In this document: positions 24,044 to 35,622 of the stretch, piece after piece | Layout of the letters: the number at the start of each line of letters is the position of its first letter | Position numbering within the stretch: the stretch's first letter is position 1 | Source: Perilla frutescens | Taxonomy: Eukaryota > Streptophyta > Magnoliopsida > Lamiales > Lamiaceae | Reading direction: 5' to 3' | NCBI GenBank assembly: GCA_026008535.1 | Contig: BRKX01000011.1 | Location: forward strand, 46,670,183 to 46,734,182 | DNA length: 64,000 bases | Notes under the pieces: generated by a model | The model's input: only the letters and a program-made list of their open reading frames with translations | Told to the model about the DNA's origin: nothing | Databases searched by the model: none | Made by a program: the position numbers and the translations under genes

Positions 24044-27000
24044 CTAGAAATGATACTGTTTTAAATGTAGCGCATTCCAACTGTTGGCTATGGGTCGACC
24101 TTCCTTAGTTTGGAGTTTGTAAGCTCCGTTCCCGACGACCTTTTCGATCTGATATGGGCCATCCCAATTTGGTGCCAATTTTCCAACCCCACTTTCTTTT
24201 GTATTCTGGAATACATTCCTGAGTACCCAATCTCCGATTTGGAATGTCCGAAGCCTCATGTTTTTGTCGAAGTGTCGGCTTATCATCTGTTGGCATACCG
24301 CTATTTTCATTGCTGCTCGATCTCGGAGTTCATCCAGAGAGTCGAGATTAGCCTCGAGCTCCTTGTTGTTTGATTGACTGAACCATTCGGTCCAAGTTGT
24401 TCCGATCTCTGCTTCTGCTAGTAACACAGCTTCCGACCCGTACGTGAGGGCGAATGGGGTTTCTCCCGTGCTTGTTCTTGAGGTCATTCTGTAAGACCAT
24501 AGGATTCCCGAGAGTTGTTGGACCCATTGATTTTTGTGCTCGAATAATCTCTTCTTTAAGATGTTCAGAATTGTCTTGTTTGTGGCCTCTGTTTGACCGT
24601 TCGCTGCGGGGTATCTTGGAGTGGAGAAGGAAAGCTTGGTGTTCCATTCTTCGCAGAAGTCTTGGAATTTTGAACTTATAAACTGGGATCCGTTGTCTGT
24701 TACGACTTCGTGAAGCTCGCTTAGGACGTACTTGGTTTGCACGGGGCTGACACATTTCAAATAAGGTCATGAAAAGGACTTTCTGTAGAGGGATCCGGAG
24801 ATCATGACGAATTTCAGAGCCTTAGCCCTAATTTGTTTTTCCTCGAGGGGGTCTTCAGGAAGCTCGTTCTCGGTTATGTATCTGGTGAGATGAGTCATCC
24901 AGTTCGTGCTGTTCTCGATGGGCAGAATTTTCGAGCTTTCCTCCTTCCAAACGGCTGGCCATTTTGCGAACAATACTGGAATGTTTTTTACTTCAGTGGT
25001 CTCAATCGCTGATCCCAAATTGGCCAGTGCGTCAGCATGTCTGTTGTCTTCTCTCGTAATGTGTTGGGCTTCGATCTTTTCAAACTTCGAAGCTGTCTCT
25101 TTTGCTGCGGCGAGGTAAGCGATCATTCTAGAATCTTTTGCTTGGAACTCTCCCTCGAATTGATTTACTATTAATTGGGAGTCGATTTGAATTCGGATGT
25201 TTCTGACTCCGAGGTCGATAGCCAGGTTTAATCCTGCTACGAGGGCTTCGTTGTTGGTTGCTTTGAATCTGCATCGAACAGATCTCTCAGTAGTTACTCT
25301 CGTTGGACTTGTTAATACCATGCCTAGACTACTTTCTTTCGAAGTGCTGGAGCCATTGACTTGAAGGGTCCAGAACTTTGAATTTTATGTATTCATTAAT
25401 TCGCTCTCTGTCTCGGTCAGGGCCTCATAGAAAAAGTCAGCGATAAAGTCTGAGAGTACTTGGGATTTTATTGAGGTCCATGATACATAGTTTATATCGT
25501 ACTCTCCGAGCTCAACAGCCCATTTAGAGAGTCTTCCTGCAAGGTCTGGTTTTCTCAATACTGTTCTGAGCGGAAATTCGGTGACCACTTTGATCGAATG
25601 GCTCTGGAAATAGGGCTTCATTTTTCTTGATGCCATGATTAAGGCCATTGCCAGTTTTTCCAATTGTGGATATCTGGTTTCGGCATCTAGTAGGGATCGA
25701 CTTGCGTAGTAGACTGGATGTTGTTTTCCATTGTCCTCTCTGACTAGAACTGCACTAACAGAGTTAGTTGAAATAGATAAATATATTAAAAATACCTCTC
25801 CGTTTAAGGGTTTTGATAATAGAGGCGGGCTCGCCAGATATTCTTTTAAATCCTCAAGGGCCTTTAAGCATTCAGCGATCCATTCGAAGCTTTTATTTTT
25901 GCGTAGCATCTTAAAAAGGACGTGGCTTTTTTCTGAGTACTTTGAGATAAAGCGGCTAAGGGCCGCAAGTCATCCGGTGAGCTTATGTACCTCTTTTATA
26001 CTTTGAAGTTGTTGTATATTTCTGAAGGCTCTGATTTGACTGCGATCAGCCTCGATGCCTCTTTTCGTAACGAGGTAACCAAGGAATTTTCCCGAGGTCA
26101 CCCCAAATGCGCATTTTGCGGGATTCAACTTCATATTATATCGGCGAAGGACTTCAAATGTTCGGCGGAGATGATCAACGTGATCTCGAGCTCTAGGGGA
26201 CTTTGCGAGCATGTCGTCGATATAGACTTCCATAGTATTCTCGATTAACTCTTCGAACATTCGGTTCACTAGCCTTTAGTAGGTTGCACCTGCATTTTTT
26301 AGTTTGAAGGGCATAACTTTATAACAAAACATACCTCGATGGGTGATGAAGGTGGTTTTTTCTTGGTCTTCTGGATGCATAAGAATCTGGTTGTATCCTG
26401 AGAAGGTGTCCATGAAGCTCATCAGTTCATGTCCAGCCGTTGCATCCACTAATGCATCGATATGAGGCAAGGGAAATGAGTCCTTCGGGCAGGCCTGGTT
26501 GAGGTTGGTGAAATCTATGCATAGCCTGTTTTTGCCATTCTTTTTCTTTACTATCACGACGTTGGCTAGCCACTCGGGATATTGTACTTCTCTAATGTGT
26601 CCATGCTTGAGTAGCTTATTGACTTTTTCATCTGTAATTTTGTTTCGTTTGGCTATAAACTTTTGTTTTTTTTATTTCACCGGGGTCTTGTCTGGATCGA
26701 CCTGCAATTTATGTGTTATAACCGAGGGATCAATACATGTCATATCTTCGAAAGACCATGCAAAACAGTCATGGTGTTCGATGAGGAATCTTATTAGTTG
26801 TTCTCATATCTCTGCAGCGAGTCTCGATCCGATTTGCACTTTGTGGTCAGGAAAATCAGGATGTATTTGAATTTCATCGAGATCTTCCACTTCGGGTTCT
26901 TCGTAGTTGCGATTTTCGATACTAGTTGAAGATGATCCGGCCTTGATTTGGTTGATCTCCATAGATCCTTTGTGTTTGAAGGTGGAGACGTAACATTCTC

Positions 27001-28246
27001 GAGCTGTTATTTGTTCGTCTCGGACTTCACGAACTCCCCAAGGTGTAGGACATTTCATGAGTTGGTGATAGATTGATGACACCGCTCGGAGTTCGTGGAT
27101 CCAAGGTCTCTCCATTATAACATTGTAGGCTGAAGGAGCATCGATTATTTGGAATTTGGTGAAGATGTTCATTCTGTCGATATAGGTGGGAAGCGTGATT
27201 TCACCCATTGTAGTTTTTTGTTCTCCACTGAAATCGATTAGGGTGGTTGACCTTTTAATGATTTCGATTTCTTTCACATGCATGTCTTTCAATGTACTCA
27301 AAAATATCACGTTAGATGAACTCTCATTATCTATAAGAACACGCTTAATCAAATAATTAGAAATCAATAAGGAAATGACTAGTGCATCGTGGTGAGGGTG
27401 TGAGAGATCGAAAGCTTCTCTGTTGGTGAAATCGAGGGTGACGAGGTCATCTGGTCTAGCATGTCTGGGGATGTTTTTGTTATACTTTATCGCACGACAA
27501 TATCTTTTTGCTGAGGACTGTGAAATTCCGCTCACTTTTGAACCTCTTGTTATACAGTTCAAAGTGCGATCGACCCTCGGGGGCTCGGGCAGCTGCGTTT
27601 CCTTTCGACTTTCGCTTAGTGACCAGGTTTCTTTTCCTTTCAGGGTCAGGAGGTCGGTGAGATATCCCCGCTTTAGGAGTTCCGAGACTTCGAGCCTCAA
27701 GGCGATGCATTCATCTATCTTATGCCCATGATCATTGTGGAACTCGTAAAATTTGCTCATGTCACGTTCATTGTCTGGGGCTTTCATCTTTGTGGGCCAT
27801 TTCACATTCTGACCGAGTCCCTTGAGGGCTAGGACTACTTCGGATGGTGATATGCAGAGGCTATACTCTGGGAGTCTTCTGTGGATTTGAGGTTCTTGAT
27901 CTCGCTTGCTTCTCGGGTCGAATCGCGGATTTCGTGGATATGGATCCGCTCTGAATTTGTCTGTCATGTTACTTCTTTGCTCTTTTCTTGAATGCTCATT
28001 TCTGGTATGAGATCTGGATGAGTTCGCTGTATCTTCCTCCCATTTGATTTGAGCCCAAGCTTTAGCAAGAACGTCTTCCATTATTTTGCAGGGATATTTG
28101 GTTAACTCTTTGTAGAGGTCAGAGTCTCTCTTGAGGCCTTTTCTGAAGGCTGAGACTGCGGTATCGATGTTGCAGTTGGGGATCGATACTTTTTCTCTGT
28201 TAAATCTTCTGACGAAGCTTCGCAGGGGCTCTTCCATCTTTTGCAC
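24044..28246 (-). pseudogene. Gypsy element 2 gag-pol (Tat/Retand type), multiple stops
   Basis: Reading right to left, one frame holds, in order: gag (RSFVRRFNREKVSIPNCN), protease (IDNESSSNVIF in place of the usual DNGSS), reverse transcriptase (LCIDFTNLNQACPKDSFPLP; YIDD at about 26222), RNase H, then a second RNase H-like domain (NNEALVAGLNLA), then the C-terminal half of integrase (VTDNGSQF, NGQTEATN). Two RNase H domains in tandem are the mark of the Tat lineage of plant Ty3/gypsy. The same frame is kept throughout, interrupted by stops at 26804, about 26670, 26276, 25970, 25385 and 24767. The integrase zinc finger and first catalytic Asp are missing. It cannot move by itself. Confidence 0.9.
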
Positions 28247-29108
28247 AACTATGTAGAGGTCGTCAGTGCGTTTTTCAATCTTGCGGCTACTAGCGAACTA
28301 TTTGACGAAGAGGTCATTAAGTTAGGCGAATGATGAGATCGTTCCGTTGGGTAGGTTGATGAACCATTGGAGTGTTGGGCGATGAGGCTGGATCTGAAGC
28401 CTTTACACATGCTGGCTTCTCAGGCATAACGAGGTATCGTGGTGGTGAACATTCTTTATTTGTATTGGGTGACATGGTCGTCGGGGTCGGATGCGCCATC
28501 AAACAACTTCATGCTTGGAAAGGTGAATTTTGGGGGCATCTCTATGAGGCTGGTCTCCTCGGTGAATGGGGAATCTGTAAAGCTTGTTGGTGCAGACTTC
28601 CTAATAGGAGCAGGGACTCCCGAAATCCGGGTTAAGATGTCTTTCAATCGCTAGATCTTCTTCTCGACCTCAGATTTCGATCCTGGTTCATAATCTTCGA
28701 ATCCAGAAGGGGGTCCTAGGGGAAGTCTTCTTTTCCCTTACCCTTTAACACAGGTTCTTTGCTTGTACCTGCATTGAGATGGTTAGTTAGCTCATGTGTC
28801 GAGTTCAGAAGTACCTGCTCTCGGAGTTCATTTGACATGTGAGTTCGTGAGAGCGGGGATAATTGAGTTCGTGTGGATCCGTTCAGAAAAAATTTTGGTT
28901 GCGAAATGGCTTCGAATCTAGCCTTTAAGATTGAATTCTCAGTTCGGATCGTTGCGAGTTCGACCGTAGTGGTATCTAATTGACGCTGGATCGAACGCAA
29001 AATCCGTGAGGCATCGTCATTGCCTTCAGGTGAATGGGTTGTTGTTGCTTTGTCTTTTCGGGCTTCCTGAGGAACGATCATCGCATCCTTTCGGCTGTTG
29101 TTCGTCAT
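28247..29108 (-). pseudogene. Gypsy element 2 gag N-terminal region, frameshifted
   Basis: Fragments of the 5' gag region lie in two other frames: 29108-28716 (starts MTNNSRKDAMIVPQEARKDK, with a coiled-coil-like stretch SIQRQLDTTTVELATIRTEN) and 28647-28456 (PPKFTFPSMKLFDGASDPDD, a conserved block of Tat-type gag). At least two frameshifts separate these from the main gag-pol frame. Confidence 0.75.
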
Positions 29109-29128
29109 TTTGAAGTGATCGATCGGAG

Positions 29129-29148
29129 CCCCACGGTGGGCGCCAAAC
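29129..29148 (-). other. Primer-binding site of element 2
   Basis: On the minus strand the bases right after the LTR end read TTTGGCGCCCACCGTGGGGC, a primer-binding sequence common in plant Tat-type Ty3/gypsy elements. It fixes the orientation and the LTR border. Confidence 0.75.
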
Positions 29149-29834
29149 TGTAGAGGTCAAAAAATCTCTACAATTAATCGGTCGTCGAGTTCGGGCTCCG
29201 ATGATCTACAAGACAAAGAAAACACGTGAAGCCGAAGGACCATCGGGGGATTGACGATGGAACGGACTCCGACACTCAAGTCAGAATTGAGTTAATTAAA
29301 GATCAAAATGAATAAATGACGGAATTATAAGTGCTGTATTGTAAAAGAGGGGCGTTCGAGCTTCGCTGTTATGGAGCCTTGCGTATGGCTTGCTTGTGAA
29401 ACCGTGTGATGAACTAATTTTATCGATATTGCGAGTGTTGCGTGTACTGTGTGAATGATCTCCCCTTGCCGTTTATGAAGAATATATATATATATATATA
29501 TATATATACACTGAAGAAGTACTTAACTGAATCCCAATATTTTAGGGATCCCCTCTTATCCCTTTTAGTGTTTTTAACGGGGTCATGACTTATCTTCAAC
29601 GGATACTTTGACCTAGTCTTCTCCTTGAGTCTGTTCGATCGTGGACTCTCGCTTCTTGACCTCTGGTCTTCGAGGGTTAATGTTTCGACCTTGAGGCATG
29701 GACCTCGAGGGGTAGACTTCGAGGCATGGACCTCGAGGCACTTGATCGTGAGATGTCGATCTTATTTGGTTCTTTAGACCTTCAAATAGGCATGGGCCTA
29801 ATTTTTGGGCCTATGCAGAAATATGACCTCTTCA
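29149..29834 (-). repeat. 5' LTR of gypsy element 2
   Basis: A 686-bp segment whose plus-strand ends are TGTAGAGGTC and GACCTCTTCA, near-perfect inverted ends bounded by TG and CA. It sits directly upstream (minus strand) of the primer site. It contains a (TA)n run at about 29487-29508. The partner LTR expected near 23-24 kb was not seen. Confidence 0.8.
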
Positions 29835-30440
29835 ATTTTCATAAGGAATTGTAATAGTTTTTGTAATATTTTAATATGGAAATGATAGGTTACAAAAGCA
29901 TTAAGTTCATAAAATGAATACATAAGGATGTGATTAATTAAAATATTAAATAGCCAATTGTTACAATATTAAATAGGTAGAATTAATATTTATTAATAAA
30001 ATAAATGGACTTGACTATACCTAAATGTTAAAAATAAATTAAAGAAATAAATAAAATAGTTACAATAATAAATAAGTAGAATTAATGTTAATTATCAAAA
30101 TAAATGGTGAGCTTAATCATGACTAATGTACCTAATAAATATTGAGTGATAAAAAATATGAAAAATGGTAGAAATAAAATAAAAGATCGAAAAGGATAAT
30201 AAAAGAAAAAAAAGGAAAAAAATAGAAAAAGCAAAAATAAAAGTAAAAAAAGAATGGGTGATGGGTTTACGCAAGGTTCGATCCCAGACCCTTCATGAAT
30301 TTGTGTGTTACGTGATACCAACTCCACCACAATAAAGGTTTTGAATTTTTTTAAAAGAAATATTATTTTAAATCAAGTTTTGGCTGTTTATTTTTTATGA
30401 CAATTTTGCCCCTACGATTTTGCTTTAATATATGTATAGA
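29835..30440 (-). mobile_element. Helitron-like 5' end (minus strand)
   Basis: On the minus strand the right edge reads TCTATACATATATTAAAGC, then AAAATCGTAGGGGCAAAATT. It is closely similar to the 5' end at 32888 and to TCTATACT starts of plant Helitrons. It abuts T at 30441 and a TAGA tetranucleotide run. A tRNA-like GGTTCGATCCC block at about 30277 has a counterpart in the other copy at about 32716. No RepHel coding sequence is present. Confidence 0.5.
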
Positions 30441-31122
30441 TAGATAGATAGATCGATAGTATAAAGATTTAATTTTAACCAAATTGATAATACATGGACC
30501 TAATTTTAAAATAAAAATAAAAATTCATTTTTTTTAAACAAACAAATAAAAATTGAAAAAAATAATTAAATACAAATTGAATTTTTAAAGTAAAAAAATT
30601 ATTTAAAAAATAAAAAAATAAAACCACTATAATTTTATTTTTATTTTTTAATTTATTATTTATTTAAAATAATTCAAACAATAGTTTAAAATTTTGTTTT
30701 TTTAGTTAATTGTATTATTTTATTTTACTTAACTATTATTTGATTTTTTTAATTTACTTTTTTGAAAATAAAACAAAATTACAGCAATTTAAAAAAATTA
30801 ATTTAATTTTCTTTTCAATTTTTTACTTATTTTTAGAATTGACAGAATGAATAAAAGAAATTAAACTATTTTTCAAAAAAATATGAAATAAAAATAAAAA
30901 TTTAATTTTATTTAATTTTTTCTTAAAAAAATAATTTGTAATTATATTTATTTAATTATTTTTTCAATTTTTATTTGTTTATTTTTAAAAAATAATTTTT
31001 TATTTTTATTTTTTTAATTGAGTGATTGTACTATCAATTTAGCTAAAATCAAGTCGGTATACTATCAATTTGGATGCAATTAAGTCCTCGAGGACTTGAT
31101 TTTATCTGAATTGATAGTACAA
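30441..31122. other. Extremely AT-rich DNA between two Helitron ends
   Basis: Long A/T runs with no gene. Copies of the TACTATCAATTTGG repeat lie at both edges (about 30460-30500 and 31029-31120). A 14-bp palindrome-like AAGTCCTCGAGGACTT lies at about 31083-31098. Confidence 0.6.
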
Positions 31123-32888
31123 CTAGTATTACTCCCGTACGTTGCACGGACTTTAATATTTATAAAATAATATTTAAAATTTCTGAATGTGACCATTTTG
31201 TGGGGTTCAAATGCACTCGAAATATTATTATGTGACTACATAATGATATAATATGGTTTGCTCTAGACCATTTTTTTAACATTTGAAAATATATAAAATA
31301 AAAGAAACATTTGAAAACATATAATTTTTTTTATAAAACTTACTTGTTTGATGCATGAAGTTTGCAATGTTGGATTACATAACAAAATTTATAGCAATAA
31401 ATTTGTATTAAAAATCATCAAATTTTATTGGTGATCATGAGATTTTTTATTAACCATTCAAATTAATAATATAAATTTACAATTACATCACTAAATTTTA
31501 CAAAATACAAACTATTTATAGCGAAGAATTACAAAAACAAATATTGTACAACAATAGCAAAAGAATGTCTTAATATTAGTGTACAATTAAATAAAAATAT
31601 ATAAAATATATTTTATAGTCAACTATATATATAGAATAAAAATATATAATCAATTAAATATAATATGAATTTTTATTAATTTTATTTTTAAAATTAATTT
31701 TTTGTATGTATAGTATAATATTTTATATGTAGACAGACTCCAAAACCACTATTTTAGTATGTCAAACATATCAAATATATTAAATATTTAAATAGTGTCA
31801 AAAATCTATATTTATTTGTAAAATATAAACAATAATAATCATGCATACCAATATAATTAATTTTGCAATATTTGTACATATATTAAGGTGTGTAGTTTGT
31901 TAATAGGCCTTAAATTTAATATAATTTCTCAAAACATTGAGCAAATAATTATTAAACAAACAATATGAAAGAACATTAAAAAATGAAAGTAGACATATTA
32001 TATATATATATATATATTATGAAAAATTAGGGGGAGAAATAGAAAAATACCTTAGAAATAGAACCAAAAAAAAAAAAAAAAAAAAAAACAAAGCATAAAC
32101 CATAAACTCTATATGTGTTGCCGTACTTTTCCCATATCTCATCACATTGTTATTCATAGCAAATAATCCAATCTATTGAAATTTTTTCATAGATTTACAT
32201 GTCATTTACAAAAATGTAGTAATATTTGATCAGTTTGGTCATGTGTTGAGTGGGATGGAGGGATTATGACTTTTTATACCCATAACCTATGTATGGAGAA
32301 CCACCCGTCTCCATTAATGACAACAATTAAGCAAAATAAACTTTATGATTGAAAGGACTATTGAAATTGAATGGGGCAAATGAAACGAACACATGTTGCA
32401 TATATTTAATTCCCATCATTTATGAAATTAAAAATGCAATAGAACATTTCCTGTATATATCCACAATTGTTTATAAGGAAAACATTCAATAGTTAAAAAG
32501 GAAAAAGAGGGGAGTTAATGAAAAATATATTTTTATTTTTTTTACTATATATTTATTAGTGATCGGAAAATTAAATTGCCAAAAATAAATAAAAATTACC
32601 AAGAATGATTTAGATTAAATAAAATAAACAATCTCTATTAGGGATCTTTGACCAAGCAATTTTCAAAAAAAAAAAAAAATGTTCCCAAAAAACTTATTGT
32701 TGCTGCATTTACTGTGATTCGAACACAGGACTCCTAGAAAGAAACAACTTTGGCAAGAGCCTCATGCCAACCGGACTATTCACATTACTTAAAAACTTTT
32801 TCACAATCATTTTAATTTTTACAGTTTTTCGCTGGTATTTTTCAATTACAATTTTACCCCTGCGATTTTGCCTTAATAAATGTATAGA
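31123..32888 (-). mobile_element. Non-autonomous Helitron, both ends visible
   Basis: Minus-strand reading. The 5' end at 32888 is TCTATACATTTATTAAGGC, then AAAATCGCAGGGG. The 3' end at 31123 is CCGTGCAACGTACGG (hairpin), then GAGTAATA, then CTAG. The flanks are A on the left (31122) and T on the right (32889), the A/T target of Helitrons, with no terminal inverted repeat. The element is 1766 bp, AT-rich, and has no helicase or Rep coding. It includes a tRNA-like GATTCGAACACAGG block at about 32716. Confidence 0.65.
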
Positions 32889-33084
32889 TAGATAGTCTTA
32901 TTTTAACCAAATTGATAGTACATAGGCTTCATTTTATTCCAATAAAATAGAGAGATTCGATCCATACAAATTAAAAAGTACAGGGACCAAAAATAATATT
33001 TTGCCTTCATTTTAAATATAGGTTTTTTACGAGGATAATTTGTAGTTGTTATTTAATGTGTCATGTGCACACTCCGTAAATTAT

Positions 33085-33275
33085 GTTCCCCACTATAATG
33101 AAATGGCCGCAAACCACCCAAAAGAGGCATGTATGAGTGTATGACCCACACTTAGTAGAAGTCAATCACACTTGGAAAATAAATCAGGTATGACATGCTC
33201 ACATCTAGTGGTGTTGATGATATTTGAACTCGAAATCTTCGATCTCTAGTTATTCCATTTCATCACTGGGTCATC
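33085..33275 (-). mobile_element. Possible degenerate tRNA-type SINE
   Basis: On the minus strand, TGATGAAATGGA followed about 30 bases later by CGAGTTCAAATATC resembles the A box/B box spacing of the SINE at 63232. No tail or target duplication is clear. Confidence 0.3.
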
Positions 33276-33327
33276 TTCAAATGACTTTAAATCTCCTTTT
33301 TTTAATAGAGGTCTTGAACCATGATGT

Positions 33328-33430
33328 ATGTCTTTTTTTTTATTCACATACCCGATCTATGGTATTGAGGATATTCGAACGCGTGTTGATTCTGTGACGT
33401 TTGTCTTCTACGCTATAGATCTTCGCCACT
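33328..33430 (-). mobile_element. SINE copy, same family as 63232-63360
   Basis: Minus strand: TAGTGGCGAAGATC (A-box region), GCGTTCGAATATCC (B-box region), then TCAATACCATAGATCGGGTA, TGTGAAT and an A-rich tail. The block after the B box (CCTCAATACC...TGTGAATA with poly-A) matches the SINE at 63232 nearly base for base at its edges. No clear target duplication. Confidence 0.6.
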
Positions 33431-33824
33431 AATAAATACTTTTTTTTTTTTTTTGGTTGTGGAGGGTGAAATAGTGGAAATTTTGAATCCATTATTTATC
33501 CATTTTTACACGTGAGATGTTCATCGCTTGATTGAAGTACAATATTTTCCTTTTTTTCAATATTTAGTCCAATGTAATTTTAAAACAATATATCTTATTT
33601 AAAAGGCTCAATAGCCATTAGCCACACGCACTCAACTTTTATAATATTTAGCTAACTGTTTTTAAATTGTCAATTTGGTTCTGCTTTGTATCAATTAAGT
33701 AAAATTATAGACAAATTATTATTTCAATAAAAATTGGATGTCATGATAGCAAGTGGGTTCAACTCAATTGAGCATCTTTCGTTACAACTTCCGTATCTAA
33801 CATTTTGTCCCTTTGAGAATGCTA

Positions 33825-33960
33825 TAGTGGTGGAGTGATCTAAATTTGAAATTAAATATTTAAAATTCGAATCTCACCAGTATCACTAAATTATTTATCA
33901 CACTTGATTTTTCAAATGTGATTTATCTTTTTTTTATGTGATTTGCAAGCTATTACACAT
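33825..33960 (+). mobile_element. Possible degenerate SINE
   Basis: TAGTGGTGGAGTGATC and AAAATTCGAATCTCAC are spaced like A and B boxes of a tRNA-derived SINE. The 3' part differs from the 63232 copy. Weak. Confidence 0.3.
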
Positions 33961-34099
33961 GAGCGGTGTTTACCCAGTGCACAAGTCGACATTGATTGCG
34001 AGTTACACTCATTATCAATATGTGTGTGTGTGTGTTTACATATAATTTTAACATGAACGAAACTACATTAACTCAATTCAAATAACCTTATAACTATAA
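33961..34099. other. AT-rich spacer with (TG)n
   Basis: It contains a (GT)n run at about 34018-34036. Otherwise nothing is recognised up to the TAA target site of the next element. Confidence 0.5.
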
Positions 34100-35619
34100 G
34101 GGCTTCTCCAGCGGAAGCGTCTTTACCGTGAAAAACTCCTCCAGTGGACATTGTAGCCGATATGGTAAGACAAGGGAGATGAGAGAGTGACACCATATAC
34201 AGTGTCCCTCACTCCTACAGGCTACGGTAAAACTTTTTTTTCTTGTTTATTGTTGTTTTATTTGTTAAAATATTGTAATAGAGTTTGTATTTTAATTAAT
34301 GTGTTATAAGTTAGTATTAAAATTTGTTATAAGTTAGTATTAAAATTGGTTATGTATGATAAAATTAATTAAATACAAATGTTGAAGCACATAATTAAAT
34401 TAGATAAAATTGCACCAATAATAGTTTTATGAATTGTAGTTTTTATCTTGTATTCATTAAAATAAAATTTAATATATTATTATGAAATGTTGAGTTCAAT
34501 TTTACATTGATAGATATCATAATAAATGAAATTACATATATTATGTGTTTAGTAATTATAAAAAATAATTAAAAATAGAATATTATGGAATATTCTCTTA
34601 GGACGTGATTGGTATGGTGGAATGGAATGGAATAGAATGGTCATTCCTATGTCCATTCCCATTCCACCGATTGGTATGGTTTAAAATCGGGAATCACCAT
34701 TCCCGATGGAATCGCTATTCCCAGAGGAAGGGGAATAGCCATTCCACCCACCCCAATGGGTTTAGCTATTCCCAATGACCAAAAAAATTAATATATGATA
34801 TATTTATACATAATCATATTTTATAATATTATTTTATTATATTTAGAAAAATAAATAAAAAATCAAATTACATAATTTTTTTTTATTATTATTATTATTT
34901 AATTATTTTTATATTGTTATTTATTTATTTTCAAAATATAATTTAAAAATATATGTTAAAATCAAATTTTGATAGCTTTTATAACTTTGTTGAAGAAAAA
35001 TGAAAGTGATGCCGAAATAAATATACCATAAAAATATGTTATAATACAATATAAAATATTTATATATTTGATATAATTTAATATATTCAAATAAAAAATT
35101 AAAATGTTAAAGTATTTTTCTATGAAGTAAAAAATATTTTTATTAACTTATACAAATTATTATATATTGATTAATTAAATATTTTAGAATAAAATTTTTA
35201 AATAAAATAAATAAATTATAATTTGCTAAAAAAATTAGAAAAAAAATATATATTAAAAAAGAAAAATGACATTTAGAAATATAAAAGATAAATTAAGTCA
35301 TTTGTTGATATTTATTAGCTATTACGCACACTTTATTCATTTATAATAAAATTTTAAAGCACATAAAATATTCATTATATTAGATTTAAAAAAAAATGAT
35401 ATTTCATTCCGTAGACATACCAATCATAAGAATAGTCATTTCATTCAGACACTCATTCCATTCCTAAATTCATTTCATTCATACCTAATTCCATTCTATC
35501 ATACCAATCACCTCCTTATAGTGTATAATTGTAGTATAGACCGTTGGAGATGGAATGAAGAATCTACTGATATTAGTGATATTGATGACGTATTACAATG
35601 CAGACGGTTAGAGATGGCC
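34100..35619. mobile_element. Outer MITE (PIF/Harbinger-like), split by an inner MITE
   Basis: The left end GGGCTTCTCCAGCGG and the right end (complement GGCCATCTCTAACCG) form imperfect terminal inverted repeats. Both are flanked by TAA (34097-34099 and 35620-35622), the 3-bp target duplication of PIF/Harbinger elements. Net length without the inner element is about 600 bp. No transposase is present. Confidence 0.7.
34601..35515. mobile_element. Inner MITE (PIF/Harbinger-like) nested in the outer one
   Basis: The left end GGACGTGATTGGTATGGTGG and the right end (complement GGAGGTGATTGGTATGATAG) match as inverted repeats continuing into AATGGAAT-rich sequence. TTA flanks both ends (34598-34600 and 35516-35518). 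The 915-bp interior is AT-rich with no coding. It is younger than the outer element because it interrupts it. Confidence 0.85.
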
Positions 35620-35622
35620 TAA

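Noticed and set aside
30270..30335. tRNA-like GGTTCGATCCC block
   Set aside because: Only the B-box-like half is present, with no cloverleaf. It occurs at the same place in a related Helitron, so it is element sequence and not a tRNA gene.
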